A stretch of DNA of 49,630 bases from an uncultured bacterium (GCA_938024995.1 CALJDU010000005.1:1-49630); one strand, 5' to 3'; positions 35,715 through 44,840 are shown, counted from the first letter of the stretch. Notes: generated by a model from the sequence alone, not told the origin. Translations and numbers: made by a program.

Positions 35715-37134
35715 TCACGTGCTTCTTGACGGTGCGCCGGTCCAGACCGGTGATCTTTCCGACCTGCTCGTAGCTCCCATGCTTTCGGTAGAGGAGCGCG
35801 CAGTAGCGGGCCAACAGCTCCGCCGACGTCATCGTTCCCTCGCGAAACGCGCTCGCCAGACCTTCGTTCGCGTGCCTCTGTCTTGGGGCAGGACAGCTGC
35901 CCTCGAGGAGCACGCGACGGACGCACTGCTCGAGCTCGCGCACGTTGCCGGGCCAGTCATGTCGAAACGCGAACGGCTCGATCGCCGCGACGATGTCCGC
36001 GGTGAGCGCTCCGTCGGTCAGCGCTTCTTCTCCCAGGAGCCGCGACACGATGGTGTTGATCAGCTGCCGGAGCTCAAGCGGTTCCTCCGCGAGGCGGTCG
36101 CGAAGCGGGGGGACATGAATCACCGTGGACGAGAGCCGGAAATAGAAGTCGTCCCGGAAGCGGCCAAGCGCGCGAAGCTCGTCGAGCGACCGGTGGGTCG
36201 CCGCGATCACGCGTCCTTCGAAGCGCGCGGCTTTGTCTCCGCCGACCGGCGTGAACTCGCGCTCTTGCAGCACGCGAAGGAGTTTGACCTGAGCCGGCAC
36301 GCTGACCTCGCCGATCTCGTCCAAGAAGACGGTGCCATGCGCGGTGCAGCGAGCGAGCGCGCCTTCTCGCTTTTGAACCGCGCCCGTGAACGCGCCTTTG
36401 ACGTGACCGAAGAGCGCGGACTCCAAGAGCGCGTCTGGGTGTTCGCTGAGGTTGAGCGGCACCAAGAGATCTTGGTAGCGAGCGGTGAACGCCTGCGCCT
36501 TGGCGTCGTACCCAATGAACCCGGACCAGCCGATCGATCGCGCCGCCGCGCCTTTTCCTGTACCGGTCTCGCCGACGAGGATGGTGGAGAAGTCTTCCAT
36601 CCGGTTCCACAGGTGGCCTTCGTAACGCGCGATGTCGTTCGTCATCACCGCGCTCCACAGCCGCTCTCGCAAGCGGCGGGTGGCGCGACTCGTGCCGGTG
36701 AGTTCTTGGATGAACCGCCAGGCGCGACGCATTTGGTAGAAGAGCTCAAGCACGCGCGGAACGCGAGCCTGGGGGAAACCACGCGCGGTCAGGTCGGCGG
36801 TGAACTCGCGCGCGAAGGGGACGTTCACAGGATGATTCGCGACCGCTTGCGCGTCGATCAACGCGTCCAGCGCGTCCGCGTATCGGTGGAAGGCGAAGAA
36901 GAGCAGGGCGCCTTGGGCGATCGAGCGGTCTTCACCTTCGAGCTGCGTCAAGTGAAGCGGTCCAACGCGCACCTCGAGCGTCTCGGTCAGCTCGTCGATC
37001 AGGGAGTCGTCATCCCCCGCGGTCGCGGAAACGATCGCGCGGTCGAGGCTGTCCCGTTCGTCGCTGAACGGGTTGCGGTAGGCGGCGCGGGCGACGAGCT
37101 GGTAGAACGCGCGGTCCTTCGGCGAAAACGTCAC
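35689..37134 (-). CDS. Sigma54-dependent transcriptional activator with uncharacterised N-terminal sensor
   Basis: 481 residues. The central AAA+ domain has Walker A GETGTGKG (188-195), the sigma54-contacting GAFTGA loop (247-252), Walker B TVFLDEIGE (268-276), FRDDFYFRLS and WPGNVRELEQ. The C-terminus is a Fis-like helix-turn-helix (YEQVGKITGLDRRTVKKHV). The ~160-residue N-terminus is neither a response-regulator receiver nor an FHA or GAF domain; it is helical (FYQLVARAAYRNPFSDERDSL, RRAWRFIQELTG), as in other myxobacterial activators of unknown stimulus. It would remodel sigma54 RNA polymerase at -24/-12 promoters. The start overlaps the stop of the membrane-protein gene (ATGA), which suggests a sensor-effector pair. 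Confidence 0.9.
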   Translation of the reverse strand: MTFSPKDRAFYQLVARAAYRNPFSDERDSLDRAIVSATAGDDDSLIDELTETLEVRVGPLHLTQLEGEDRSIAQGALLFFAFHRYADALDALIDAQAVANHPVNVPFAREFTADLTARGFPQARVPRVLELFYQMRRAWRFIQELTGTSRATRRLRERLWSAVMTNDIARYEGHLWNRMEDFSTILVGETGTGKGAAARSIGWSGFIGYDAKAQAFTARYQDLLVPLNLSEHPDALLESALFGHVKGAFTGAVQKREGALARCTAHGTVFLDEIGEVSVPAQVKLLRVLQEREFTPVGGDKAARFEGRVIAATHRSLDELRALGRFRDDFYFRLSSTVIHVPPLRDRLAEEPLELRQLINTIVSRLLGEEALTDGALTADIVAAIEPFAFRHDWPGNVRELEQCVRRVLLEGSCPAPRQRHANEGLASAFREGTMTSAELLARYCALLYRKHGSYEQVGKITGLDRRTVKKHVTAAAEIER

Positions 37135-37754
37135 GTCGCTATCCTATCTCGTGCGCGAAGCGTTCTCGCGGGACCTGCGGTAACCGCGCCCAACGCGAGG
37201 CCGCCGACCAACGCGCCGAGCGATCCAATCGCGACGCTCGAGAACGAGTCCGGGCCGTAGGGGATGAGGTCCGATGCGATCGCGCGCAGGACAAAGCAGG
37301 CGCTCCACCCCAGCCCGGACCAGAGCCACCATCGAGGGGTCGCCGCGACTCGCATTTGGAGCCCACCAACAAGAATTCCGAGCACCCCGCCGAATACCGC
37401 TCCAAGTAGTAAAATAACCTCAAGGGGTGGGTTTGATGAACCCTCAAAGAAGGTCGCTGCCATCCCGCAGAGCCACCCAAGGGTGATACCCATCGCGGTT
37501 TGTACAACCCATAGGTGTCCCACACGATCGCGCAAAGGAATCCACTGGCCGACGCCAATGATGACGCCTTCAAGCGTCGCTGTAGCGACCATAAACGTCG
37601 CCGAAACAAGGGGTGTTTCTGCATTGAAACCGGTTGCCAAATGCGAGAGAAGCGTTGAGGAAACTTGCGTGACCACTCCACCCAAAAGTGTCCCGAGTCC
37701 ACACCCAGTGAGCCAATGCCACCAAAACTTGGTGGGATCGGACGAATATGTCAT
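37131..37754 (-). CDS. Multi-pass membrane protein encoded by lower-GC DNA
   Basis: 207 residues from ATG 37754 (MTYSSDPTKFWWHWLTGCG); an in-frame GTG at 37817 would add 21 residues without clear membrane character. Five or six hydrophobic segments (TGCGLGTLLGGVVTQVSSTL, VSATFMVATATLEGVIIGVG, LLLGAVFGGVLGILVGGLQ, VAIGSLGALVGGLALGAVTA) resemble Gly-rich small membrane proteins. The DNA of 37380-37800 is only about 50-55% GC by direct count, against about two thirds in neighbours, so it may have been acquired separately. It overlaps the sigma54 activator start by four bases. No known family. Confidence 0.7.
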   Translation of the reverse strand: MTYSSDPTKFWWHWLTGCGLGTLLGGVVTQVSSTLLSHLATGFNAETPLVSATFMVATATLEGVIIGVGQWIPLRDRVGHLWVVQTAMGITLGWLCGMAATFFEGSSNPPLEVILLLGAVFGGVLGILVGGLQMRVAATPRWWLWSGLGWSACFVLRAIASDLIPYGPDSFSSVAIGSLGALVGGLALGAVTAGPARTLRARDRIAT

Positions 37755-37784
37755 TGATTTCACAGTCGGAGTGTCATCTCTAGC

Positions 37785-37813
37785 TTGACGATTTCTGCTG
37801 GCATCATAACAAT
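37785..37813 (+). promoter_or_regulatory. Candidate sigma70 promoter for the MYXO-CTERM surface protein gene
   Basis: TTGACG (37785-37790), a 17-base spacer and AACAAT (37808-37813), which shares four of six positions with the -10 consensus. It lies about 20 bases before the start codon, in the AT-richer divergent gap. Moderate match only. Confidence 0.35.
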
Positions 37814-37831
37814 ACACCCAAGGGGCATCTT

Positions 37832-40800
37832 ATGATTCGTTCGATTTCAGCAGCGGCCATCTTCTCCGTCGTCGCGGGCTTTCTGGCACCAACGGCGACG
37901 TTCGCACAAGCGGAGATCAGCGGCACGTTTGTGGACTATCTCGGGACGGCGCCCAACGGAACGATGGTCAACGCGGCGGGCCGCTCAATGCGGTATCGCG
38001 AGAGCGCGAGCACGCCGCTCTCTTGCGATGCTTTTCGACCAGGGACCATCGTCGAAGAGATCCTCGTGACCGTGACCATCGGCGGGACCGCGCGCGATGC
38101 GAAGAACTCGTTCTTCCTCGCTGAGATCCCGACTGTCGCGGGCCCCACTGTCGACGCCGACGGACGCGGCATCTCCTGGTCCGGTGAGTACGTCGATGGC
38201 GCCGCGCGTCTCCGCTTCGACCAGAACCTGGGCTACGCCCTCACCGACCGCTGGGTGATCGCCGACGTCACGGTCACGAACACCGGAACGGTTCCGGTGA
38301 CAGACCTCTACTACGGCCGCAATGGTGACCCGGACCACGGTCGTTGCAGCATCGGGACCGACTTCCGCACTGAGAACGACGTCTTGCGCAACCAGCCTGC
38401 GGATGGCTCCGCGCTCATCGTCAGCCGCGCGAGGGGCACCCCTAACTATGTCCTCGGCCTCGGCGCGTTCGATCCGCGCGCCCGCGTTCACAGCAGCGGC
38501 GCGGTCAACCTTCCGGCGGACAGCGTGTGGACCACCGCGAACGATCCGAACGGCGTCTACGAAGACTGGCGGATCGCGATCGCCTTCCGGGAGGAGACGC
38601 TTGCCCCGGGTGAGTCGATCAACATGAAGTTCGCGTACGTCTGGGGGCTCGACGACGACTCGGTGGTCGAGCGCTTTGACGATCTCTTCTGTCAGCTGGT
38701 GGACACCGGGACGCGCTGCGTGACCGGGGGTCGAAACGGCACCTGTTACGAAGGCGCGTGCTGCACCGGGTGTTGGGATGGCGTCGCCTGTCAGGGCGGA
38801 ACTGAGGTCAACGAGTGTGGCCGCGGTGGCCGCGCTTGCGACGACTGCGTGGACGGCAATGAGTGCACCGTCGACCGATGCGGCTCAGGAGGTTGTGACA
38901 ACCGTCCAGAGCCTGCCGGGACCGCCTGCGACGACGGACTCTTCTGCACCGCGCCGGACATGTGTGATGGCGCGGGTCTGTGTACGAGCGAGTCACGTCG
39001 TTGTAACGATGGCCTCGCGTGCACGATCGATGCGTGTGACGAAGCGGCCGACGTCTGCACCAACACGCTCGGCAGCGACTCCTGTTTGATTGGTGGCACC
39101 TGCTTCGATGAGGACGACGCTTCGCCGAGCAACCCGTGTTTGATCTGCGACTCGGACGCCAACCCGACCGCGTTCTCCTTTGCGCCGGCGAGCACGCCGT
39201 GCAGCGACGGACAGTTCTGCACCGTCACCGATCGCTGTGATGGCCTTGGGTCGTGCGACGGTTCGGCGCGAGACTGTTCCGACGTCGCGGCGTGCACGCT
39301 CGACACCTGCAACGAAGCCCTCAATCGTTGCGAGCATGAGACCATCGCGATGACCTGCGCCATCGGCGGGATGTGTATCCCGGCCGGTGAGGTCAACCCC
39401 GCGAACGCGTGTGAGGTGTGCGACCCGTCGATCAGCGCGACCTCGTACGTCCCTGCGCCGACGGGAACCGCGTGCGATGATGGGAGCTTCTGCACCGATG
39501 GCGACGCCTGTCTGGCCGGCGCGTGCGAAGGCACACCGCGAACCTGTGGCGACGGCGCGAGCTGCACGACGGACTTCTGCAACGAAGCGGCCGGGCGATG
39601 CGAAAACACCTTGATGGCCGGTTCGTGCTTCATCGATGGGTCCTGCTTCGCGGCGGGGACCAACAACCCAGCCAACCCCTGCGAGCTTTGCGACCCGGTG
39701 GTCACCCAAGCCGCGTGGTCCCCGGCTCCTGCGGGCGCGTCGTGCGACGACTCTTCGTTCTGCACGATGAACGCGTGTGACGGAGCGGGCGCCTGCGACG
39801 CGACACCGCGTGACTGTGACGATGGGATCAGCTGCACCACCGATACCTGCAGTGACGGCGCGATGCGATGCGTCAACGCGGTCACGACCGGGTGCTTGAT
39901 CGACGGCGCGTGCATCGCGAACGGCACGATCAACCCTGACGACCCGTGCCTGGTGTGCAACGGCGGCGCGTCACGGACCGACTGGTCGAGCGCGCCGATG
40001 GGGACCTCTTGTGACGACGGTGAGTTCTGCACCGTGGACGATGCGTGTGACGGTCTTGGCGTATGTGGAGGAGACCCGCGCACCTGCGACGCGGTCGGAG
40101 CGTGTAGCTCCGCGGCCTGCGCCGAGGACGTCGACTCCTGCATCCTCACGGTCATGCCTGGGTTCTGCGCCATCGACGGCATGTGCGTCGCCAGTGGCAC
40201 CCCGAACCCCGCGGATCCATGCGGTGTGTGCGACCCGAGCTCCGACGCTTCGGATTGGACCTACTCGGCGGACGACCCGGCCTGCGATTCGGACATGGAC
40301 TGTGTCCCGGACGCGGTCGAACGTTCCGGAGGGGTCGACCAAGACACGGACGGCGACGGAATCCCGGACTACCTGGATGACGACGACGACAACGACACGA
40401 TCGACACGTGCACCGAGGTCGAAGACGGCGAGATTCACGGTTCCGATATCGATGAAGACGGGACCCCGAACTACCTCGACACGGAGTCCGACGGCGACGG
40501 GATCGACGACTCGGTCGAGCTTCGCGAGGATGACGACGGCGACGGGATACCCAACTATCTGGATCCGACAGATGGCATGATGATGGACGCGGGTCCTGAC
40601 GCGAGCGACGCCGGTCCTGACGCCGGAGACGCGGGGCCCGACGCGGGTGACGCGGGACCCGACGCGGGTGACGCAGGTGACGCCGGTGACGCCGGTGATG
40701 CCGGTGACGCGGGTGACGCCGGCGACGCGGGCGACACCGGAGGTGCCGACACGAACGACGCGAGCGCGGACACCTCGGCGGACACCGACCCGGATCTCTC

Positions 40801-40912
40801 CGGTGTCGCGGGTGGCGCGTGCAAGTGCCACGTTCCGGGCGGCGGCGAGTCCAGCCACTTCCTCTGGTTCACGATGGCGCTAGGCGCGTTCTGGCTGCGG
40901 AGGCGGCGATGA
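37832..40912 (+). CDS. Large Cys-rich surface protein with MYXO-CTERM-like sorting tail
   Basis: 1026 residues; AAGGGG lies six bases before ATG 37832. The signal peptide ends PTATFAQA. Residues 27-300 form a beta domain. Then come about six Cys-rich repeats of 70-80 residues built on CDDGxFCTxxDxCDG, TCNEALNRCE and a CxIxGxCxxxGxxNPxNPC motif. TSP3-like calcium motifs follow (DTDGDGIPDYLDDDDDND). A long DAG repeat leads to CKCHVPGGG, a hydrophobic segment and RRRR, which fits the MYXO-CTERM sorting signal (TIGR03901 type): cleavage before the Cys and surface anchoring. Its stop overlaps the OmpA-family gene start (ATGA). Role: probably surface adhesion or matrix, by analogy. Confidence 0.88.
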   Translation: MIRSISAAAIFSVVAGFLAPTATFAQAEISGTFVDYLGTAPNGTMVNAAGRSMRYRESASTPLSCDAFRPGTIVEEILVTVTIGGTARDAKNSFFLAEIPTVAGPTVDADGRGISWSGEYVDGAARLRFDQNLGYALTDRWVIADVTVTNTGTVPVTDLYYGRNGDPDHGRCSIGTDFRTENDVLRNQPADGSALIVSRARGTPNYVLGLGAFDPRARVHSSGAVNLPADSVWTTANDPNGVYEDWRIAIAFREETLAPGESINMKFAYVWGLDDDSVVERFDDLFCQLVDTGTRCVTGGRNGTCYEGACCTGCWDGVACQGGTEVNECGRGGRACDDCVDGNECTVDRCGSGGCDNRPEPAGTACDDGLFCTAPDMCDGAGLCTSESRRCNDGLACTIDACDEAADVCTNTLGSDSCLIGGTCFDEDDASPSNPCLICDSDANPTAFSFAPASTPCSDGQFCTVTDRCDGLGSCDGSARDCSDVAACTLDTCNEALNRCEHETIAMTCAIGGMCIPAGEVNPANACEVCDPSISATSYVPAPTGTACDDGSFCTDGDACLAGACEGTPRTCGDGASCTTDFCNEAAGRCENTLMAGSCFIDGSCFAAGTNNPANPCELCDPVVTQAAWSPAPAGASCDDSSFCTMNACDGAGACDATPRDCDDGISCTTDTCSDGAMRCVNAVTTGCLIDGACIANGTINPDDPCLVCNGGASRTDWSSAPMGTSCDDGEFCTVDDACDGLGVCGGDPRTCDAVGACSSAACAEDVDSCILTVMPGFCAIDGMCVASGTPNPADPCGVCDPSSDASDWTYSADDPACDSDMDCVPDAVERSGGVDQDTDGDGIPDYLDDDDDNDTIDTCTEVEDGEIHGSDIDEDGTPNYLDTESDGDGIDDSVELREDDDGDGIPNYLDPTDGMMMDAGPDASDAGPDAGDAGPDAGDAGPDAGDAGDAGDAGDAGDAGDAGDAGDTGGADTNDASADTSADTDPDLSGVAGGACKCHVPGGGESSHFLWFTMALGAFWLRRRR
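40584..40740 (+). repeat. In-frame repeat encoding a DAG-rich linker
   Basis: A run of GACGCGGGTGACGCCGG-like 9- and 15-bp units encodes PDAGDAGPDAGDAG-type sequence between the TSP3 motifs and the MYXO-CTERM tail. It is the longest low-complexity tract of the window and length variation would be tolerated in frame. Confidence 0.85.
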
Positions 40913-42666
40913 ACAAGTCACAGACAATGGTGCTCGCGTTGGTGCTCAGCGCCTTGGCGTCGGGTCCGGTGAGCGCGAGCGCGCAGGCCTTCGAGGTCAA
41001 CGGTCACGCCCCAACGCACTCCGCGGATGATGGCTTCACGGTCGGCGGCGCGCAGGTGCTCCCGCACCTACGACCGGGCGTACGGCTCGACCTCGACTAT
41101 GCGCACGACCCGCTCATCATTGAGCAGCGCTTGGGCGAGACGGACACCGAGGTGAGCTCGATCGTCGAGCATCAGCTCTCCGCGCATCTTCACGGCTCGA
41201 TCGGTCTCTTCGGTCGTCTCGAGATCTTCGCGGGCCTCCAGTTCAACATCTTGCAGTCGGGTGACGACTACCCGGGCTATCTCTCCGCGGACGGAACCGG
41301 GATGGGCGACCTCTGGTTGGGCGCGCGCGTGCGGCTCTACGGCGAGCGAGACGACACGGTCGCGGTCGCGCTACAGGCTGCCGGCACCATCCCTCTCGCG
41401 TCGCTGGCGCAGGACGCCTCGCTCAGCGGAGAGACCGGCTGGCACTTCTGGCCACGTCTGTTGGTGGAAGCGCGTCCGGGGCCCGTGAAGCTCCGTTTCG
41501 ATGTTGGCGCGAACCTTCGCGAAGAGTCGGTGCCGCTTCGCAACCTGATCGTTGGACATGAGCTGACCTTCGGCGTCGGCCTCGAGGTCGCGATCTACCA
41601 ACGCGCGCTCCGTTTGCTCGGCGAGATCCACGGGCGCACCTCCTTCTCCGAGTTCTTCTCACGCGAAGAGACGCCGGTGGAGTGGGTGCTGGGGCTGAAG
41701 TACCACACGCCGACTGGCTTCAACGTCGGCGTGGGAGGCGGGGCCGGACTGGTTCGCGGATTCAGCGCTCCGGATCTCCGCGTCTTCGCGATGGTCGGAT
41801 TGGGCGCGCCGGACCCAGAGCCCGAACCCGAAATCGGAGACCGTGATGGCGACGGATTCTTGGACGACGTCGACGCCTGTCCCGATGACCCAGAAGACTT
41901 CGACGACTTCGAAGACGACGACGGATGCCCTGAGCTCGACAATGATCTCGATGGCATTGAAGACGGCAGCGACGCCTGCCCGAACGATCCTGAGGATCGC
42001 GACGGGTTTGAAGACGAGGATGGTTGTCCGGACAACGACAACGACCAAGACGGAATCCTCGACAGCGCGGACGCTTGTCCGAACGACCCCGAAGACATCG
42101 ACGGCTTTGAGGACGAAGATGGTTGCCCGGAAGCCGACAACGACCAAGACGGCATCTTGGACGTCGACGATGACTGTCCGGAGGTGCCTGGCGTGCCTGA
42201 ACACCACGGCTGCCCCGAGCCTGAAGAAGGTCAGCTCATCGAGGTTCGTGAGAACCAGATCGTCACCTTCGAGCACATCGCGTTCCCGTACGGACGCTCG
42301 CGGATCTTGCACCGAAGCTTCCCGACCCTTCGGCAGATCGCGGAGCTCTTGAACAACACTCCGGAGTACGCGCACGTCGTGATCGAGGGGCACACCGATC
42401 ACGAAGGAAGCGATGAGTTCAACATGGACCTGAGCCAGCGCCGAGCGCGTCAGGTCGTGTTGTGGCTGGTGCGGCGCGGTGGGGTGGACGCCTCTCGCTT
42501 CGTGGCGACCGGCTGCGGCGAGAACCTGCAGATGCTCGAGGGGGGCGAGACCCGTGCGGCCAATCAGCCCAACCGTCGCGTCGAGATCCGCTTGCTCGAG
42601 AACTTCACCCGAGCGGTGCGCGCGGGATGCAACGCGATCGCCCAAGACGGCACGCGAGAAAACTAA
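40909..42666 (+). CDS. OmpA-family protein with TSP3 calcium-binding repeats
   Basis: 585 residues from ATG 40909, preceded by CGGAGG. The signal peptide ends ASAQA. Residues about 30-300 are a beta-barrel (GQLVLGLKYHTPTG-like strands, LWLGARVRLYGERDD). Next are four TSP3-type repeats with the DxDxDG calcium motif (DRDGDGFLDDVDACPDDPED, DNDQDGILDSADACPNDPED). The C-terminus is an OmpA peptidoglycan-binding domain: VIEGHTDHEGSDEFNMDLSQ with the conserved Asp, then RRARQVVLWL and the Arg in ANQPNRRVEI. It tethers the outer membrane to the cell wall. Coupling to the MYXO-CTERM protein suggests a joint surface structure. Confidence 0.92.
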   Translation: MNKSQTMVLALVLSALASGPVSASAQAFEVNGHAPTHSADDGFTVGGAQVLPHLRPGVRLDLDYAHDPLIIEQRLGETDTEVSSIVEHQLSAHLHGSIGLFGRLEIFAGLQFNILQSGDDYPGYLSADGTGMGDLWLGARVRLYGERDDTVAVALQAAGTIPLASLAQDASLSGETGWHFWPRLLVEARPGPVKLRFDVGANLREESVPLRNLIVGHELTFGVGLEVAIYQRALRLLGEIHGRTSFSEFFSREETPVEWVLGLKYHTPTGFNVGVGGGAGLVRGFSAPDLRVFAMVGLGAPDPEPEPEIGDRDGDGFLDDVDACPDDPEDFDDFEDDDGCPELDNDLDGIEDGSDACPNDPEDRDGFEDEDGCPDNDNDQDGILDSADACPNDPEDIDGFEDEDGCPEADNDQDGILDVDDDCPEVPGVPEHHGCPEPEEGQLIEVRENQIVTFEHIAFPYGRSRILHRSFPTLRQIAELLNNTPEYAHVVIEGHTDHEGSDEFNMDLSQRRARQVVLWLVRRGGVDASRFVATGCGENLQMLEGGETRAANQPNRRVEIRLLENFTRAVRAGCNAIAQDGTREN

Positions 42667-42677
42667 GCGAGAGAAAA

Positions 42678-42717
42678 CGCGCGAACCTCCACGCCAGCGG
42701 AGATTCGCGCGCTTTCT
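42678..42717 (+). terminator. Hairpin terminator after the OmpA-family gene
   Basis: CGCGCGAA-c-CTCC (42678-42690) pairs with GGAG-a-TTCGCGCG (42699-42711) with one internal mismatch and an 8-base loop, followed by CTTTCT. It lies 11 bases after the stop codon and separates the surface-protein operon from the kinase gene. Confidence 0.75.
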
Positions 42718-42752
42718 ACCCATCCGGTGGGCTGCTAACCTGAGCAGACCGG

Positions 42753-44819
42753 ATGCTCCGTCGCCTAGAGAAGTACGAACTGCTTGAGGAAATCGGGCAC
42801 GGCGGAATGGCGACCGTGTACCGCGCGCGAGATACCCGGCTTGAGCGCCAAGTGGCGATCAAGGTGCTTCATCCGCACCTGCAAAAGGCGCCCGAGGCGA
42901 GGGTGCGCTTTACCCGTGAGGCGAAGAGCGTCGCGCGGCTCAAGCACGACAACATTCTCGAGATCTACGACTACAGCGGCGAAGAGTCGGACGAGAGTTT
43001 CATCGCGGCAGAGCTCCTCACGGGGCCGACCCTGAAGCAACACATCGAGCGGCGCGGCGCCCCGATGCTCGCGGAGATCGCGGCCTGCGCGACCATCGCG
43101 ATCGCGAGCGCGCTGGAAGAGGCGCACGCCAAAGGGATTGTGCACCGCGACGTGAAGCCCGAGAACGTCCTGATTCATGAAGCGCGCTGCGTGAAGCTGA
43201 CCGACTTCGGCATCGCGCAGATGGTCGACTCCCAATCGTTTACGCTGACCGGACAGATCCTCGGCTCGCCGGGGCACATGGCGCCCGAGCAAGTGGAGGG
43301 CGAGTGTGACGAACGGACGGACCTCTTCTCGCTTGGAACGGTCCTCTACTACTTAGCCGTGGGGCGCCTGCCGTTCGTTGGGCGTAACCCGCACCAGGTT
43401 CTTCGTCGCGTGATGGAAACAGAGTTCGCGGATCCGCTTCGGCTTGAGCCGACGATCGGCGGGCCGATCCGCGACGCGATCCTCGATTGCATGCGGCGCG
43501 ATCCTGGCGATCGTTTTCAGTCCGCGGGCGATCTCATCTCACGTCTCACCGAGATCGTCGCGGACATGGGCATCGATGATCCGCAGCGGGCGCTCGCGAG
43601 CTACCTCTCGGATCCCGATGGGGCGTACGAAGCGAACGTCAGTCGGTTTGTTCCGCGCTTGATTGAGCGAGGCAAGGACGCGAACGCGCGCGGAGATGTC
43701 GCCGCGGCGCTTGACCACTTCAACCGCGTGCTCGCGTTTGATGACGGCAACACTGAGGTGCTCTCGCTTATCGAGCAGGTCGGCCGCGGGACCCGGACCT
43801 CCTGGGTGGTCGCGGGCGCGTTGCTCTCCGCGCTCGGCGTGTCGGCCATCGGGATCGCGGGTTGGTCCTCGAGCCAGCCGCCCCCGCTCGCGTCGATGTC
43901 GCCGCTCGGTTCTCAGGTGAACGTCGCGATCGGCGAGAGCGCGGCCGGTGGGAGCGCGCTCGGGGAAGGCGCGCTCGGTGAAGGCGCGACCCCGGAAAAC
44001 GTCGCGGGTGCGGTTGGAGAGAACGCGGTCGGTGACGATCGCGTGGGTGAGAACGCGGCGAGCGAGAACGCGGCGAGCGAGAACGCGGCGAACGAGAACG
44101 CGGCGAGCGAGAGCGCGAGTGAGAACGCAGCTGGCGACGAAGCGACCGTGGAGGATGAGCCCACAGATGTTCCGGAAGTTCGCCTCGCGCGGGTCGCGCC
44201 CACGCGGATGGTGCGCGAGCGAGCGACCGGTCCGCGCCGCGTGCTCTTTTCTCCAACCCCCGCGAACGTCTCGATCGGGATCGACGGTGCGGCGCCGCGT
44301 CCTTATGGACCCGCGTTCAGCGAGGTCACGCTCGCGCCAGGGCCGCACACGTTTCGGATCGTCGGCGCGGCGGACTGTTGCGTCGATCTCCAAGAGCGGG
44401 TCGTGATCCCGGCGGGCGCGGAGCCCTTCACCTTGCGGCGGCGACTTCAGTTTCGCGCGGCGCGTCTCTACGTGATCCCGAACACACCCGGCGCCGCGGT
44501 TGTGGTGAACCGGGGACGCGCGGGAGGTGGCTCCGGTCGCGCGAGAGAGATCTTCGAGGTCCCGATGGGTCTGGTGAGCGAGATTCGCGAGATCACCGTG
44601 ACAGCACCTGGCTACGCCGACTATACAGGTCGAGTACGACTGCAGGCAGGACAGGTGACCCAGCAGCGGGTGACGCTGATGGCCTCTTCGGGCGGCGAGA
44701 CAGAAGAATCTGAAGAAGATCCGACACGAGAGCAGACCGAGACTCGATCGAACGAGGTCGAGCGAAGCGCTGGGGACGCCCCTGTGCAGCCGCCTGTTGA
44801 AGAAGCTGAGGCAACCTGA
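42753..44819 (+). CDS. Transmembrane Ser/Thr protein kinase with PEGA-like C-terminal domain
   Basis: 688 residues. The N-terminal kinase has a complete set of motifs: P-loop GHGGMATVY, Lys37 in VAIKVL, HRDVKPEN (Asp133), DFG at 151-153 and APE at 177-179. A helix-rich region with a TPR-like LIERGKDANARGDVAAALDHFN leads to one membrane segment (about 349-373). Outside the membrane is a Glu/Asn/Ala-rich repeat linker (ENAAS units) and then about 150 residues of PEGA-like beta structure (APRPYGPAFSEVTLAPGPHTF, VTAPGYADYTGRVRLQAG). Such Pkn-type kinases of Myxococcota transduce envelope signals. No Shine-Dalgarno sequence is evident at ATG 42753; the next gene encodes a secreted TPR-like protein. 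Confidence 0.92.
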   Translation: MLRRLEKYELLEEIGHGGMATVYRARDTRLERQVAIKVLHPHLQKAPEARVRFTREAKSVARLKHDNILEIYDYSGEESDESFIAAELLTGPTLKQHIERRGAPMLAEIAACATIAIASALEEAHAKGIVHRDVKPENVLIHEARCVKLTDFGIAQMVDSQSFTLTGQILGSPGHMAPEQVEGECDERTDLFSLGTVLYYLAVGRLPFVGRNPHQVLRRVMETEFADPLRLEPTIGGPIRDAILDCMRRDPGDRFQSAGDLISRLTEIVADMGIDDPQRALASYLSDPDGAYEANVSRFVPRLIERGKDANARGDVAAALDHFNRVLAFDDGNTEVLSLIEQVGRGTRTSWVVAGALLSALGVSAIGIAGWSSSQPPPLASMSPLGSQVNVAIGESAAGGSALGEGALGEGATPENVAGAVGENAVGDDRVGENAASENAASENAANENAASESASENAAGDEATVEDEPTDVPEVRLARVAPTRMVRERATGPRRVLFSPTPANVSIGIDGAAPRPYGPAFSEVTLAPGPHTFRIVGAADCCVDLQERVVIPAGAEPFTLRRRLQFRAARLYVIPNTPGAAVVVNRGRAGGGSGRAREIFEVPMGLVSEIREITVTAPGYADYTGRVRLQAGQVTQQRVTLMASSGGETEESEEDPTREQTETRSNEVERSAGDAPVQPPVEEAEAT
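44049..44108 (+). repeat. 15-bp tandem repeat encoding ENAAS units
   Basis: Four near-identical 15-bp units (GAGAACGCGGCGAGC) encode part of the kinase's extracytoplasmic linker, with degenerate copies on either side. Confidence 0.88.
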
Positions 44820-44840
44820 TTCGCTTGTCGCGTTCGCGGC

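Noticed and set aside
35455..37260. 601-residue plus-strand frame
   Set aside because: Antisense to the sigma54 activator and the cyclic-nucleotide-binding gene, both of which have clear family motifs on the minus strand.
38791..40858. Minus-strand frames with SSHAVPAGAG or VTGVTGVT repeats
   Set aside because: They mirror the Cys-rich and DAG repeats of the MYXO-CTERM protein, whose plus-strand frame has a signal peptide, disulphide patterns and a sorting tail.
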